In this document: positions 60,701-63,699 of the stretch, piece by piece
Layout: the number at the start of each line of letters is the position of its first letter
How positions within the stretch are numbered: the stretch's first letter is position 1
NCBI GenBank assembly: GCA_026874595.1
Contig: CM049320.1
Span: 48,868,714 to 48,932,713 of the forward strand
Reading direction: 5' to 3'
DNA: 64,000 nt
Source: Sipunculus nudus
Lineage: Eukaryota; Annelida; Sipuncula; Golfingiida; Sipunculidae
The notes under the pieces: model-generated
Databases searched by the model: none
Told to the model about the DNA's origin: nothing
The model's input: only the letters and a program-made list of their open reading frames with translations
Made by a program: the position numbers and the translations under genes

Positions 60701-63016
60701 ACATCAATGGACATATTCAATTTCAGCCCAATTGGTCCATTAGTATTAGACTTATAAGGCTCAAAGTACTGTCAAGTGGCAATGATGGGTAACTGAAAGG
60801 CTCAAAAACAAGAAAAGGACAGAAGGTGGCGCCACCTGTCTTCCACGGAAGACAAAGCTATCCAAGATCTTTGGTTTATTTGATTTTTGGACCAAACCAT
60901 GCATCCTTTATTGTGATATTAATGATTTTGAGTGATTTTCACCATATATGGTAATATCCATGGTCAAGGCCACTCTCATAGGAAAGGTCATGACCCAAAT
61001 TTATATAAATACATCATCTGATAACCCATGTATATGTATATGCATAATATGAAAGAAATCTGTCCATTAGTTTTTGACTTATAATGCTCGCAGTACTGTT
61101 AAGTGGCAATGATTGGGGCATTAAATGGCACCAAAACAAGAAAAGGATAACAGGTGGTGCCATTAGTTTCGGGTACATGACAACACTATCCAAGATCTTT
61201 GGTCAAGTTGATTTTTGGGTCAATCCATGCAAGACCTTTTAAGATATTTAAGAATTTGTGTGATTTTCCCCCAAAATGGACCTGTTGAAGGTCAAGGTCA
61301 AGGGTCACCAACTTTCGAACTTGTCCAACATCTTGGTTGCGACAATTTGTGTATCAAAACTGAAGACAAAATATGCAGTTATGCAGTTTTGTGGTTCACA
61401 AAATTTTCTACCCTGCTTAAACCAAAGTATCCAAGACTTTGTCTGGAGGTACAATAAGAACTGTGTCAAGTGTAGTATCCAAAACCTTCAATCCAGAGAT
61501 ATGATTTAAACAAGATTTGCTGGTCTTGACAGTTCCTACTACAGCACATGTACGTACACAAGAAGTGAACAAATGATTTACTAAAACAATTTCAATCAAT
61601 GAGTAAATTAGGTACAAGACTACATACAGGTAACATTAATCTTAATGTTCAACACAAATGTAACAGATGGAATATTTGGGATCTTTTCTGTCTTCTTCCT
61701 TAATCAAAGTTATAAGCATGACTTCCCAAAAGAACCAGGATCTGCTAAAACTGCTCTCTACATCATATAACTAAATATGCTTATGATAACATATTATCTC
61801 TTATCAGCAGAGGTTATCTTTATCTGGATGTACCCACACAATTACCTATTACATTACTGATAGAAACATTTACTCGGGGGATAAACTCAGTCTTAATACA
61901 GGCACTCAGGGAGAAGACGTTGATGACTATACCTCAACATAAGACCACACATTACCAAAACTAACAAGTCAATTTGGGCGATAGTTACCGTAATAAGGAT
62001 ATATGTTTTTGTTTTCCTTCATAACAATGACATCATCTGAAATATAAGTGCTAACAAGCAAATTGGTGGAATTTATGTCCTCTGCTTCGGCCTCTTGTTG
62101 TCATTCATGCTTGCCTGTCAATGTTTTGGGTTTTATTTTCGCTTGAAGATGTCTCCACATGTCATAGAGGCTGTGTTTTCTTTTTCATAGTTTTTTTGTT
62201 TGTTTTGGAGCTGATGAGAATAAATTTTCAGACAGACACTCCAAAACCAATCCCAACCAAGGTATGCATTAGAGCAATCAGTGATAAAAATTTGAATGAA
62301 TTCAGATAATATTTAGGAAAGTTATCGCTCAGAAATGAAAACCTGGCAGATGGACAGACAGAAAGACAAACCCAAATCAATGGGTGGAAGCGGGGGACAA
62401 TAAAATACAGGGTGATGATGAATGAGTGTGTGACTTCCTAAATCAACAAATACATTGATCATTCATTTCATTACGTGTTGACACATGTGGTGTTGACTTT
62501 CTGCTTCTGGTTGTTTACTGGTCTCTGGTCATGGCTTCTGATACACACATACAGTGTTAGGTTACTCAGGGACAGGCTGCCTGGTTGAGCTCAGTGAGAC
62601 AAAATTCCTTGTGCAGCAGCCTCTGGTCACATCTTATAGATACACAGACACACGGTTAAACCTGGTTAACTGTATGAGTGTACACGATTCCCCTGTAAAG
62701 CGGGCTCTGGTCACATGGTGTAGACACTCCTACTTAGACACAGGGTTAACCTGGTTGACTGTTGACACTTCTTCAATGAATCAGTTAATGTAAAACAACC
62801 AATTTCACACTGAATTTTATTATCACCAGCATAACTGACACATCTACTTTGAACGATAAAGAACATTTCAATATTTATGTAATGAAACCTGCACTAACAG
62901 TGATAAGGTTTTCCTTTACCTTTAGAAGGCACCCCAAATGTGCCTGACAGCTTCTCCTTGGTCACATGTCTGTTCTTCCTGAAAGCTGGCTTTGGCGTCT
63001 TCAGGTCCACATCCAT
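1..63016 (-). CDS. CEP85: CEP85/CEP85L orthologue, spliced gene, 3' end outside window
   Basis: This is the overall span of a centrosomal coiled-coil protein gene read right to left. The exons are listed separately. Joined in frame they give about 683 residues, against roughly 760-805 for human CEP85 and CEP85L; the missing C-terminal part lies left of base 1. Family landmarks seen in order are VPTAHV near the N-terminus, RPRRWRSLSS, a KEKDKIIYR stretch, the coiled-coil motif MERYLSDLPT, then KKLRTSIKE followed by NQDLMEENL. In vertebrates CEP85 binds STIL and helps PLK4-driven centriole duplication and antagonises NEK2, while CEP85L acts at the centrosome in neuronal migration. That role here is inferred from homology. 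A single invertebrate gene before the CEP85/CEP85L split is likely, so the symbol is provisional. Introns are GT-AG except one AT-AC intron. If the candidate exon at 19058-19431 is unused, the first coding intron is about 44 kb. Confidence 0.88.
188..2203. repeat. 38-bp minisatellite (about 53 copies) next to a splice acceptor
   Basis: The unit is TACCATCCTGTAGTACGTGT followed by ACAGACAGCAGACACAGA on the plus strand. It starts about 16 bases upstream of the acceptor of exon 1-172. In the sense (minus) strand each unit ends with a pyrimidine-rich run and ACGTACTACAG|GATGG, an acceptor-like site. Because 38 is not a multiple of 3 and no phase of the common unit has a stop in the sense direction, very long cysteine-rich open frames arise (for example 87-2291). 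I treat these as artefacts, not genes. Unit variants mostly differ by ACGT versus ACAT. Confidence 0.95.
2322..2492 (-). CDS. CEP85: CEP85-like coiled-coil exon ending KKLRTSIKE
   Basis: The acceptor is GACTGTTACAG|CTGC (exon starts 2492) and the donor is AAAGAA|GTAAGT (2322/2321), 57 codons, phase 0 to 0. The end, ALREE-like LREELSSKDQHLKKLRTSIKE, aligns with the segment of human CEP85 ending LRTAVKE. In human CEP85 the C-terminal coiled coils contain the STIL-binding region; whether the contact residues are conserved cannot be judged here. The acceptor itself is part of a 20-bp tandem repeat. Confidence 0.9.
2491..2860. repeat. 20-bp minisatellite containing the exon 2322-2492 acceptor
   Basis: About 18 copies of AGCTGTAACAGTCACATAAC, alternating GTAACAG and GTTACAG. 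On the sense strand each unit reads GTGACTGTTACAG|CTG or a close variant, the same sequence as the genuine acceptor at 2493. The leftmost unit overlaps the exon by two bases. Confidence 0.92.
2861..3188. other. Intron sequence, no feature recognised
   Basis: AT-rich single-copy intron between two minisatellites. I see no exon, repeat or regulatory signal. Confidence 0.6.
3189..4725. repeat. 31-32 bp minisatellite containing the exon 4726-4857 donor
   Basis: Roughly 48 units of GGCCTACCTTTTGTGAGGGA followed by CATGGTGTTTGT. On the sense strand each unit contains CACAAAAG|GTAGGCC, a near copy of the genuine donor CCAAAAAG|GTAGGCC at 4726/4725. Units vary by indels (31 or 32 bp) and by GGGACA versus GGTCACA. 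Short open frames in both strands here are repeat artefacts. Confidence 0.93.
4726..4857 (-). CDS. CEP85: CEP85-like coiled-coil exon
   Basis: The acceptor is TTATTTTTGTAG|GATG (exon starts 4857) and the donor is GCCAAAAAG|GTAGGC (4726/4725). It has 44 codons, phase 0 to 0. The protein is a very Lys/Glu-rich coiled coil, with DEIKKLQKKC at the start and MEELKRENKQRKKDLQSAKK at the end. The donor sequence is the repeating motif of the 31-32 bp minisatellite that fills the next 1.5 kb of intron, so many decoy donors follow. Confidence 0.86.
4858..5223. other. Intron, nothing recognised
   Basis: Ordinary AT-rich intron between two coiled-coil exons. Confidence 0.6.
5224..5385 (-). CDS. CEP85: CEP85-like coiled-coil exon after the AT-AC intron
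   Basis: The exon starts ATGAAGTCA at 5385 right after GGTCAC and ends CTCCAG|GTATGT (5224/5223), phase 0 to phase 0, 54 codons. It encodes MKSLKEDNARYKARLMDRDR, then KLTDLSRLLQSRESVIREKD and a Lys/Glu-rich tail. The heptad pattern and charge fit the central coiled coil of CEP85 that follows the DLPT motif. The ATG is an internal methionine, not a start. Confidence 0.88.
5386..6837 (-). other. U12-type AT-AC intron
   Basis: On the minus strand the intron begins ATATCCTTT at 6837 and ends in AC at 5387-5386. A branch-site match, ACCTTAAC (5402-5395), places the branch A about 10-11 bases before the end, the spacing typical of minor-spliceosome introns. Phase 0 is kept on both sides. A 19-bp minisatellite fills 6025-6816 of it. 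An alternative AG acceptor at TTGTATCAG (about 5411) would need a different phase and has no partner donor. Confidence 0.85.
6025..6816. repeat. 19-bp minisatellite inside the AT-AC intron
   Basis: About 41 copies of CCAGCCCATGTCTCAGTGA with changes at the CTCAG/CTGAG/CTCTG positions. The array begins about 20 bases downstream of the U12 5' splice site but does not include it. Several overlapping minus-strand frames rich in GHSDMGWSLR are simple translations of the repeat. Confidence 0.93.
6838..6969 (-). CDS. CEP85: CEP85-like exon with ERYLSDLPT motif
   Basis: The acceptor is CTTTTGTAG|TTTG (exon starts 6969, phase 0). It has exactly 44 codons. The centre reads QKLDQMERYLSDLPTSEE and aligns with IETLERYLADLPTLED of CEP85 and IETLEKYLADLPTLDD of CEP85L, the clearest single match to the family. 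The exon ends GCAGAT and is followed by ATATCCTTT instead of a GT donor, the exact 5' splice signal of a U12-type AT-AC intron. No usable GT is found nearby, and the next exon joins in phase 0 only if the AT-AC boundaries are used. Confidence 0.9.
7368..7503 (-). CDS. CEP85: CEP85-like coiled-coil exon
   Basis: The acceptor is TTGTTATTTCAG|ATTA (exon starts 7503, phase 2) and the donor is CTGTTG|GTAAGT (7368/7367, phase 0). The split codon with the previous exon gives Arg. It encodes 45 further residues, LKSKLYEEEQRPREPDP then a Glu/Lys-rich helix ending ENEELKKLKLL. The PREPDPTPE stretch probably breaks the coiled coil. The exon is short and charged, typical of this part of the family. Sequence match to human is weak here, but phase and position support it. 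Confidence 0.82.
7504..8609. other. Intron, mostly unassigned
   Basis: It holds a solo family-D terminus (7678-7708, listed separately) and a stretch near 7800-7880 with repeated CTGATTAATAAG that may be a small DNA-element remnant. No exon is seen. Confidence 0.45.
7678..7708 (-). mobile_element. Solo terminus of Helentron-like family D
   Basis: AAGTGACCCACGGGTCATGA followed by GCTCAGCTG matches the hairpin end of family D elements (27551-27581, 43824-43853). The corresponding other end is not identified; the nearest right-hand family D end is at 12626. Confidence 0.6.
8610..8757. mobile_element. Possible pogo/Tc1-like terminal fragment
   Basis: GCAGGTCCCGCCATGAGGGG at the left, with repeated ATGAGCGGACA and TTCGGACACTAAG motifs, resembles ends of Tigger/pogo-type elements in which GTGTCCGCTCAT units recur. 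Only one end is clear and no transposase is visible. Alternatively it is a local duplication. Confidence 0.3.
9240..9620. repeat. Direct repeat about 290 bp apart
   Basis: A segment containing CTGACAAAATCATTGCTGAA near 9268-9330 recurs near 9556-9615 with scattered changes. It suggests a duplicated or tandemly organised dispersed repeat of unknown family. Confidence 0.55.
9621..10143. other. Intron, AT-rich, nothing recognised
   Basis: No coding, tandem or terminal-repeat signal was found. Confidence 0.5.
10144..12203 (-). mobile_element. Helitron/Helentron-like non-autonomous element, family A
   Basis: Read on the minus strand, the element starts ATGCCCCCGC (12202-12193) and ends with the inverted copy of it (plus-strand ATGCCCCCGC at 10167-10176), then a hairpin GTGTCG-TTC-CGACAC (10164-10150), two bases, and CTAG followed by T (10147-10144). 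CTAG-T preceded by a hairpin is a Helitron-type 3' end; the asymmetric inverted repeats recall Helentrons and bivalve pearl-like elements. The core holds about five 179-180 bp tandem repeats (11214-12120) with CGTAAAACGGTCAAAAGTAG. No Rep/helicase coding is visible. Another element is inserted at 10531-11211. Confidence 0.72.
10531..11211 (-). mobile_element. Element nested inside family A
   Basis: It interrupts the family A core between GCATTGCAAAA and GGCTGTACATATG, which are contiguous in the other core copies apart from an A-run. It has CTAG at 10531-10534 on the hairpin-side end, and ends at the right with many GGACGGACAGAC units and GAGGGCTAAAAAC. The right end resembles family D (GAGCTAAAAAC). 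No clear hairpin is seen at the left end. Confidence 0.55.
12204..12626 (-). mobile_element. Right part of a family D element
   Basis: The stretch ends with TATAGCTCAGCATGACTGAA, then AGTCAGCTGAGCTAAAAAC, the family D terminus. It contains one GGTGGCGCCACC palindrome (about 12233) and a 19-base G run (12361-12379). Its left end is missing or displaced by the family A insertion. Confidence 0.6.
12361..12379 (+). repeat. Poly-G tract of 19
   Basis: Uninterrupted G run, length polymorphism likely. Confidence 0.9.
12627..13074 (-). mobile_element. Truncated family B element
   Basis: It begins inside a family B core unit (TATCCAGGATGTATACGCAT) directly after a family D end and runs to the family B terminus GTATCCGC...GGCGGATACAA (13052-13074). 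This indicates family D inserted into family B or a recombination between them. Confidence 0.6.
13075..13434. other. Intron, nothing recognised
   Basis: Ordinary intron sequence up to the donor of exon 13435-13559. Confidence 0.5.
13435..13559 (-). CDS. CEP85: CEP85-like exon, start of coiled coil
   Basis: The acceptor is GCTCTTTCAG|CCGG (exon starts 13559, phase 0) and the donor is TTACAG|GTATTG (13435/13434, phase 2). It has 41 codons and two bases. The first half is a Ser/Thr linker. The second half, NLDAIRQAADNIIKEKDKII, corresponds to the stretch before KEKELLIDKQ in human CEP85 and KEGLLRQKEIVIDRQ in CEP85L, where the coiled coil begins. Both splice sites are unambiguous and the exon phases fit its neighbours. 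Confidence 0.85.
13848..15859. mobile_element. 2.0-kb DNA element with perfect 27-bp terminal inverted repeats
   Basis: Bases 13848-13874 (starting TACCGTAAAAGTCG) are the exact reverse complement of 15833-15859 (ending CGACTTTTACGGTA). A TA target duplication is possible if the repeat starts at CCGT. Just inside, motifs of the type AAAGTCGGGGTGCGACTTGT recur in direct orientation (about 13920 and twice near 15725-15825). The interior is richer in CpG than the flanking intron. I find no intact transposase; the interior frames are short. It could be a cut-and-paste element that lost its transposase. Confidence 0.75.
15860..17203. other. Intron, AT-rich, nothing confidently recognised
   Basis: A 135-codon minus-strand frame at 16430-16837 is low-complexity, Ile/Leu-rich and unlike any family I know. 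A good donor-like GGTGGTG|GTAAGT lies near 16807 but no compatible exon was found. Confidence 0.5.
17204..17723. repeat. 22-bp-based minisatellite containing the exon 17712-18634 donor
   Basis: Irregular units of CTACCTCTGTTGTTACCATG plus AC, some with inserted ACACCATG, about 17 or more copies, decaying to the left. On the sense strand each unit reads AACAACAGAG|GTAGGTCATG, copying the last dozen exon bases and the genuine donor at 17712/17711. A second donor exactly 30 bases downstream (17682/17681) would add ten in-frame residues, and the frame stays open through the first units. Confidence 0.9.
17712..18634 (-). CDS. CEP85: CEP85-like large N-terminal exon
   Basis: The acceptor is ATTTGTAG|GTTC (exon starts 18634, phase 1) and the donor is ACAGAG|GTAGGT (17712/17711, phase 0). 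It encodes 307 complete codons of mostly disordered, Ser/Thr/Pro/His-rich protein. Near the start is NVPTAHVQP, matching the PTAHVMP segment conserved in CEP85 and CEP85L. About 60 residues later comes SIRPRRWRSLSSIPPQ, resembling the FRPLRKWSSLSKL segment of CEP85L. The exon ends in a Gln/Arg-rich helix (TQWQQRHQEQLKRQIIE) that leads towards the coiled coils. Such a large low-complexity exon followed by short coiled-coil exons fits the family. The last dozen exon bases are the template of the minisatellite that follows, so the exact donor used may vary between copies of the repeat. Confidence 0.85.
18635..19057. other. Short intron, nothing else recognised
   Basis: AT-rich intron between the 17712-18634 exon and the candidate exon block. 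Confidence 0.5.
19058..19431 (-). CDS. Candidate N-terminal CEP85-like exon(s), frame unresolved
   Basis: Two overlapping minus-strand open frames look protein-like. The upstream frame, from about 19431, encodes a Tyr/Trp-rich stretch (WTSAYYNTYQLRLTGAWRYF) and ends at a stop near 19259. The downstream frame encodes NFQNKYQAILETLPLPWKYL, then a Ser/Glu-rich acidic tract (SSSESEGSSDESIRFGS), and ends at a good donor, CCCAAG|GTAGAC (19058/19057). That donor is in phase 1, exactly what exon 17712-18634 needs. A strong acceptor, GGATGCTGCAG, gives a start at 19431 in phase 1, matching exon 1. The two halves differ by one base in frame, so either a small intron, a sequencing error or a lesion lies between about 19230 and 19300. 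The minimal alternative is an exon 19058-19138 with acceptor GGCGATCAG. Human CEP85/CEP85L also have a Ser/Asp-rich tract just before the PTAHV motif. Confidence 0.5.
20671..23397. repeat. 684-bp tandem repeat, four copies
   Basis: TTGATCTCCTTATCAGC begins copies at 20671, 21355, 22039 and (as ATGATCTCC) about 22723, exactly 684 bp apart. Copies are nearly identical. Each contains several diverged sub-units of about 130 bp with GTAGGTGGCNCCACNAGTC, the core monomer shared with the other elements, so this is a higher-order repeat. The set of short open frames repeating at this interval is an artefact of it. Confidence 0.93.
24684..26500 (-). mobile_element. Helitron-like family B element, copy 1
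   Basis: On the minus strand it ends with GGCGGATACAA (24724-24714), the hairpin GTAGTCG-CTTGT-CGACTAC (24713-24695), CCGTATT and CTAG followed by T (24687-24684). The other end is TATCCGCC complementary to GGCGGATA at 26493-26500, next to a second imperfect hairpin GTATCCGC/GGCGGATA. Between lie 280-bp core repeats, each made of two half-units with GGTGGCGCCACC. It sits in family C at AAAAATCA^ATGAA, the A/T junction expected for Helitrons. No coding capacity. Confidence 0.75.
26691..29848 (-). mobile_element. Family B element, copy 3, split by a family D insertion
   Basis: CTAG at 26691 is followed by a shortened hairpin arm (GCGACTA) and GTATCTGCC. The other end, TGTTTTGGCAGATACA, is at 29832-29848. 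Flanking family C sequence (TTTAATTCAA and AATATGAGTCATGTGACC) rejoins when the element is removed. The body is interrupted at 27550-29816 by family D. Confidence 0.68.
27550..29816 (-). mobile_element. Helentron-like family D element, copy 1
   Basis: The minus-strand start is GTTTTTAGCTCAGCTGAC (29816-29799). The other end has the inverted copy CAGCTGAGC (27581-27573), then the perfect palindrome TGACCCATGGGTCA (27568-27555), then CTTGTT. The body is nearly identical to 43823-46265 except for a deletion of about 170 bp near 28834. It contains several TGACCTTTGACC runs. The right end has the GGACGGACGG-type repeats seen in all family D copies. It sits inside family B between AACCCGATCAA and AGTATCC. 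Confidence 0.72.
30739..31495. other. Intron, nothing recognised
   Basis: Sequence between the family C nest and the next minisatellite. Two short overlapping frames on opposite strands (30948-31223) have no supporting features. Confidence 0.5.
31496..33942. repeat. 40-41 bp minisatellite, about 60 copies
   Basis: The unit is GAACTGCTGTGTGAACATGA followed by TGTTCTAGAACCTTACAGACT (41 bp) or ending TTACAATT (40 bp). Variants have AACAAGATG, AACAAACCT or CTAGATCC. Most units contain GAACA-TGA-TGTTC, a perfect inverted repeat with a 3-bp spacer, and many contain TTCTAGAA. There are no unique spacers and no associated genes, so it is not a CRISPR array. Confidence 0.95.
33943..34439. other. Spacer between two minisatellites
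   Basis: AT-rich, with nothing recognised. Confidence 0.5.
34440..39242. repeat. 44-bp minisatellite, about 109 copies, with higher-order structure
   Basis: The unit is GTGAGACCTGCTGATACACT followed by GACCTGTTATAGTTAATACAAACT. Variants (GTTAAT/GTGAAT, GATCCC, TACACACTG, TACTAACTGAG) recur in order: the block with CTGTAATAG then CTGCTTATAC near 34960-35130 reappears near 37080-37260, and the ATGGTCAATAC block near 35454 reappears near 37572, an offset of about 2.12 kb. A shorter offset of about 0.7 kb is seen near 38236 and 38944. Each unit contains TGACCT, the complement of AGGTCA. Confidence 0.95.
39243..41401. other. Intron, single-copy, nothing recognised
   Basis: About 2.1 kb without tandem or terminal repeats that I can identify. 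A C-rich, proline-type frame near 40349-40639 has no splice or family support. Confidence 0.5.
41402..42480. repeat. 37-bp minisatellite, about 29 copies
   Basis: The unit is CAATGACAGGTGTATACAGA followed by GGTGTAGAGGTTACCCT. In the first part three unit types alternate (GTGTATACAGAGGTGTAG, GTGTATACAGGGGTGTAG, CTGTATACAGAGGTGCAG), giving a 111-bp higher-order period. The right end decays over 42480-42790. Confidence 0.94.
43222..43506 (+). mobile_element. tRNA-derived SINE
   Basis: It starts with a tRNA-like head: GGTGGTGTAATCGTTAAGG (A-box region), GGGCTCATGATCGAGAGG (anticodon-arm-like) and GAATTCTAATCCC (B-box-like), then a body with TGATGGACTCGCGTCCTATC of the kind conserved in several animal SINEs. 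It interrupts a family C repeat between GGTGGCACCC and AAAACCTCAATTTC. Boundaries are approximate. The tRNA part is too degraded to be a gene. Confidence 0.65.
43823..46265 (-). mobile_element. Helentron-like family D element, copy 2
   Basis: The hairpin palindrome TGACCCATGGGTCA is at 43827-43840, GCTCAGCTG at 43845-43853, and the opposite end CAGCTGAGCTAAAAAC at 46250-46265. It is the fuller version, keeping about 170 bp (roughly 45112-45285) absent from copy 1. It carries TGACCTTTGACC runs near 45487, 45629, 45758 and 45903. Confidence 0.72.
47225..48836 (-). mobile_element. Helitron-like family B element, copy 2
   Basis: CTAG is at 47225-47228, followed by the hairpin GTAGTCG-ACAAG-CGACTAC and TTGTATCCGCC. 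The opposite end, TTTTGGCGGATACAA, is at 48822-48836. It has three to four 280-bp core repeats, as in copy 1, and lies between AAAACAA and TTACTG. Both ends are intact, making this the best copy for defining the family. Confidence 0.78.
48741..48783 (+). repeat. GCG triplet repeat, about 14 units
   Basis: An uninterrupted GCG run inside family B copy 2. The same place in copy 1 (26441-26457) has only about five units. Polyalanine, polyglycine or polyproline frames here are artefacts. Confidence 0.92.
48869..48885 (+). repeat. Poly-G tract of 17
   Basis: G run followed by TGTTGATTGGGGTGGTG, lying 33 bases beyond the end of family B copy 2. Confidence 0.9.
48923..49013 (-). pseudogene. Exon-like fragment inside an element
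   Basis: Minus strand: TTTGATTACAG precedes 91 bases that are open in phase 1 and end in GTGACAG|GTGTAC. The peptide includes SRSLEVSYARVSDLLQSLGE. It looks like a real exon with both splice sites, yet it lies within the family D/C nest. Capture of a host exon by a Helitron-type element would explain this. I do not recognise the parent gene. Chance is a fair alternative. Confidence 0.35.
50783..52482. other. Intron, AT-rich, nothing recognised
   Basis: About 1.7 kb with no tandem repeat, element end or exon found. Confidence 0.5.
52483..52522 (-). CDS. Possible 40-base microexon
   Basis: TTAATTATACAG precedes and GATGTG|GTAAGTC follows a 40-base stretch, both very good splice signals on the gene's strand. 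One frame reads LETEDWSLLFLGC. It does not join exon 1 directly in a frame that stays open into the 19-kb block, so it would be an alternative exon, part of another transcript, or chance. Confidence 0.25.
52523..54176. other. Intron, nothing recognised
   Basis: No feature beyond short AT-rich runs. Confidence 0.5.
54177..54948 (-). mobile_element. Helentron-like family C element, compact copy
   Basis: A complete, uninterrupted copy of about 770 bp. The hairpin AGGCC-TACA-GGCCT is at 54178-54191, GCGAACCTGTG at 54195-54205, and the exact inverted copy CACAGGTTCGC at 54933-54943, followed by TTAAAA. The core has about three diverged 130-bp monomers starting GTAGGTGGCACCACCAGTC. This copy defines the ends used to interpret the two giant copies. 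Confidence 0.8.
54949..56105. other. Intron, nothing recognised
   Basis: No exon or repeat family identified. Confidence 0.5.
56106..56251. mobile_element. Fold-back MITE
   Basis: Left arm GTTCACTATTTTAAACACCC (56107 on) and right arm GGGTGCTTAAAATAGTGTAC (56230-56249) are inverted copies. Pairing continues inward through AATATTAATCTACATGACA against TGTCATGTAGTTTATATTAG, so nearly the whole element folds into one hairpin. No coding. Confidence 0.75.
56252..56762. other. Intron, nothing recognised
   Basis: Single-copy sequence up to the minisatellite. Confidence 0.5.
56763..59446. repeat. 44-bp minisatellite, about 61 copies
   Basis: The unit is GGTAACCTCATGTACTTACA followed by CACACTGTCCAAGTCCTCCTTGCA. 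It is highly homogeneous: most variation is at two sites, CCAAG/CAAAG/CTAAG and CCTCC/CCTGC. On the gene's (minus) strand each unit reads ACAGTGTGT|GTAAGTACATG, a strong donor-like sequence. Low divergence suggests recent expansion. Confidence 0.96.
59447..59755. other. Spacer, nothing recognised
   Basis: Sequence between the minisatellite and a Helitron-like end. Confidence 0.5.
59756..62403 (-). mobile_element. Putative Helitron-like family E element
   Basis: CTAG (59756-59759) lies nine bases from a perfect hairpin, GGCACC-GCA-GGTGCC (59769-59783), the classic spacing of a Helitron 3' end on the minus strand (CTAG followed by T). Core monomers with GGTGGCNCCACC and GGATATGCAAAAATTCAGGCC recur from 60090 to 60850. 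The right end is uncertain: GGACAGACAGAAAGAC then GCGGGGGACAATAAAA near 62353-62403 resembles family ends and partly complements AATCCCCCCCCACC beside the hairpin. No helicase coding. Confidence 0.45.
62404..62919. other. Intron, nothing recognised
   Basis: Sequence downstream of the exon 1 donor. No feature found. Confidence 0.5.
62920..63016 (-). CDS. CEP85: CEP85-like coding exon 1 (start codon)
   Basis: Minus-strand ATG is at 63016-63014 and the exon encodes MDVDLKTPKPAFRKNRHVTK and 12 more residues ending GVPSK, then one base of the next codon. The donor reads TCTAAAG|GTAAAG, with G at 62919. The exon starts at 63042 after the acceptor TTTTACTACAG, so 26 bases of 5' UTR precede the ATG and at least one non-coding exon lies to the right. 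The phase (1) matches the acceptor phase of exon 17712-18634 and of one reading of the 19058 candidate. The peptide is basic and probably disordered. I chose this ATG because it is the first in the exon and leads straight into the open frame. An alternative promoter closer to the body of the gene cannot be excluded. Confidence 0.72.
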
Positions 63017-63042
63017 GCTGACAGAACACACGACCTGGTAAT
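63017..63042 (-). other. CEP85: 5' UTR part of the first coding exon
   Basis: The bases between the acceptor AG (63044-63043) and the ATG form a short leader. The acceptor has a T-rich tract and TACTACAG. The upstream untranslated exon and promoter are not recognisable in the remaining 950 bases and may lie outside the window. Confidence 0.55.
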
Positions 63043-63699
63043 CTGTAGTAAAATGGATATATATCACAATTTTAATATCACTGTTTATAAACTGATCTGT
63101 AAATATCTAATGCAAAATATTAATCTGAAACTGATCTAAACACTTGTTTTTGCACAATTAAGAGCAGCATACTTCTAATACAAGATACCTGGGGAAAACT
63201 GGAATTTAAGTGACTTAACTATTCTGACTTAAACACAAATCTTCTTAGCCAATACTTTCTAAGAAACTGATTGAGTATTATAAAAGATCAAATCCTCAGG
63301 TACAGTGTCAGGAGCCATTCTCCCAAGATTTGGAGCTTACAATAATGGAACAATACAAATCTGGACTGTAATTTACAGAATTGGTTATGAAATCTGGATT
63401 TCTCATTTCTAATTCATCAATCAGAATTAATATTTCTACAGAGTAAACAAATTCCTTACTGATGTAAGAAAAGAGTAATCAAGTGATTTTTTAAAATCCC
63501 ACAGGTCCATCTGGCTGCACCAATTGTAAAAATAAGTCATGAAAGTCAGATTTATAACAGAACATCAGGAAGCTAGGGGTTAGTTCATTAAATGCGTATG
63601 CAGGACAAAACTAAATTGGTTCCAGGGCCAAATACATGGCTTGGGCCACCTGAACCAATAACAACTGAGAATATTAAGTCTCAGTATTTAAAGCAAAAA
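63043..63699. other. Upstream intron, nothing recognised
   Basis: Intron preceding the first coding exon, AT-rich. No promoter or further exon identified. Confidence 0.5.
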
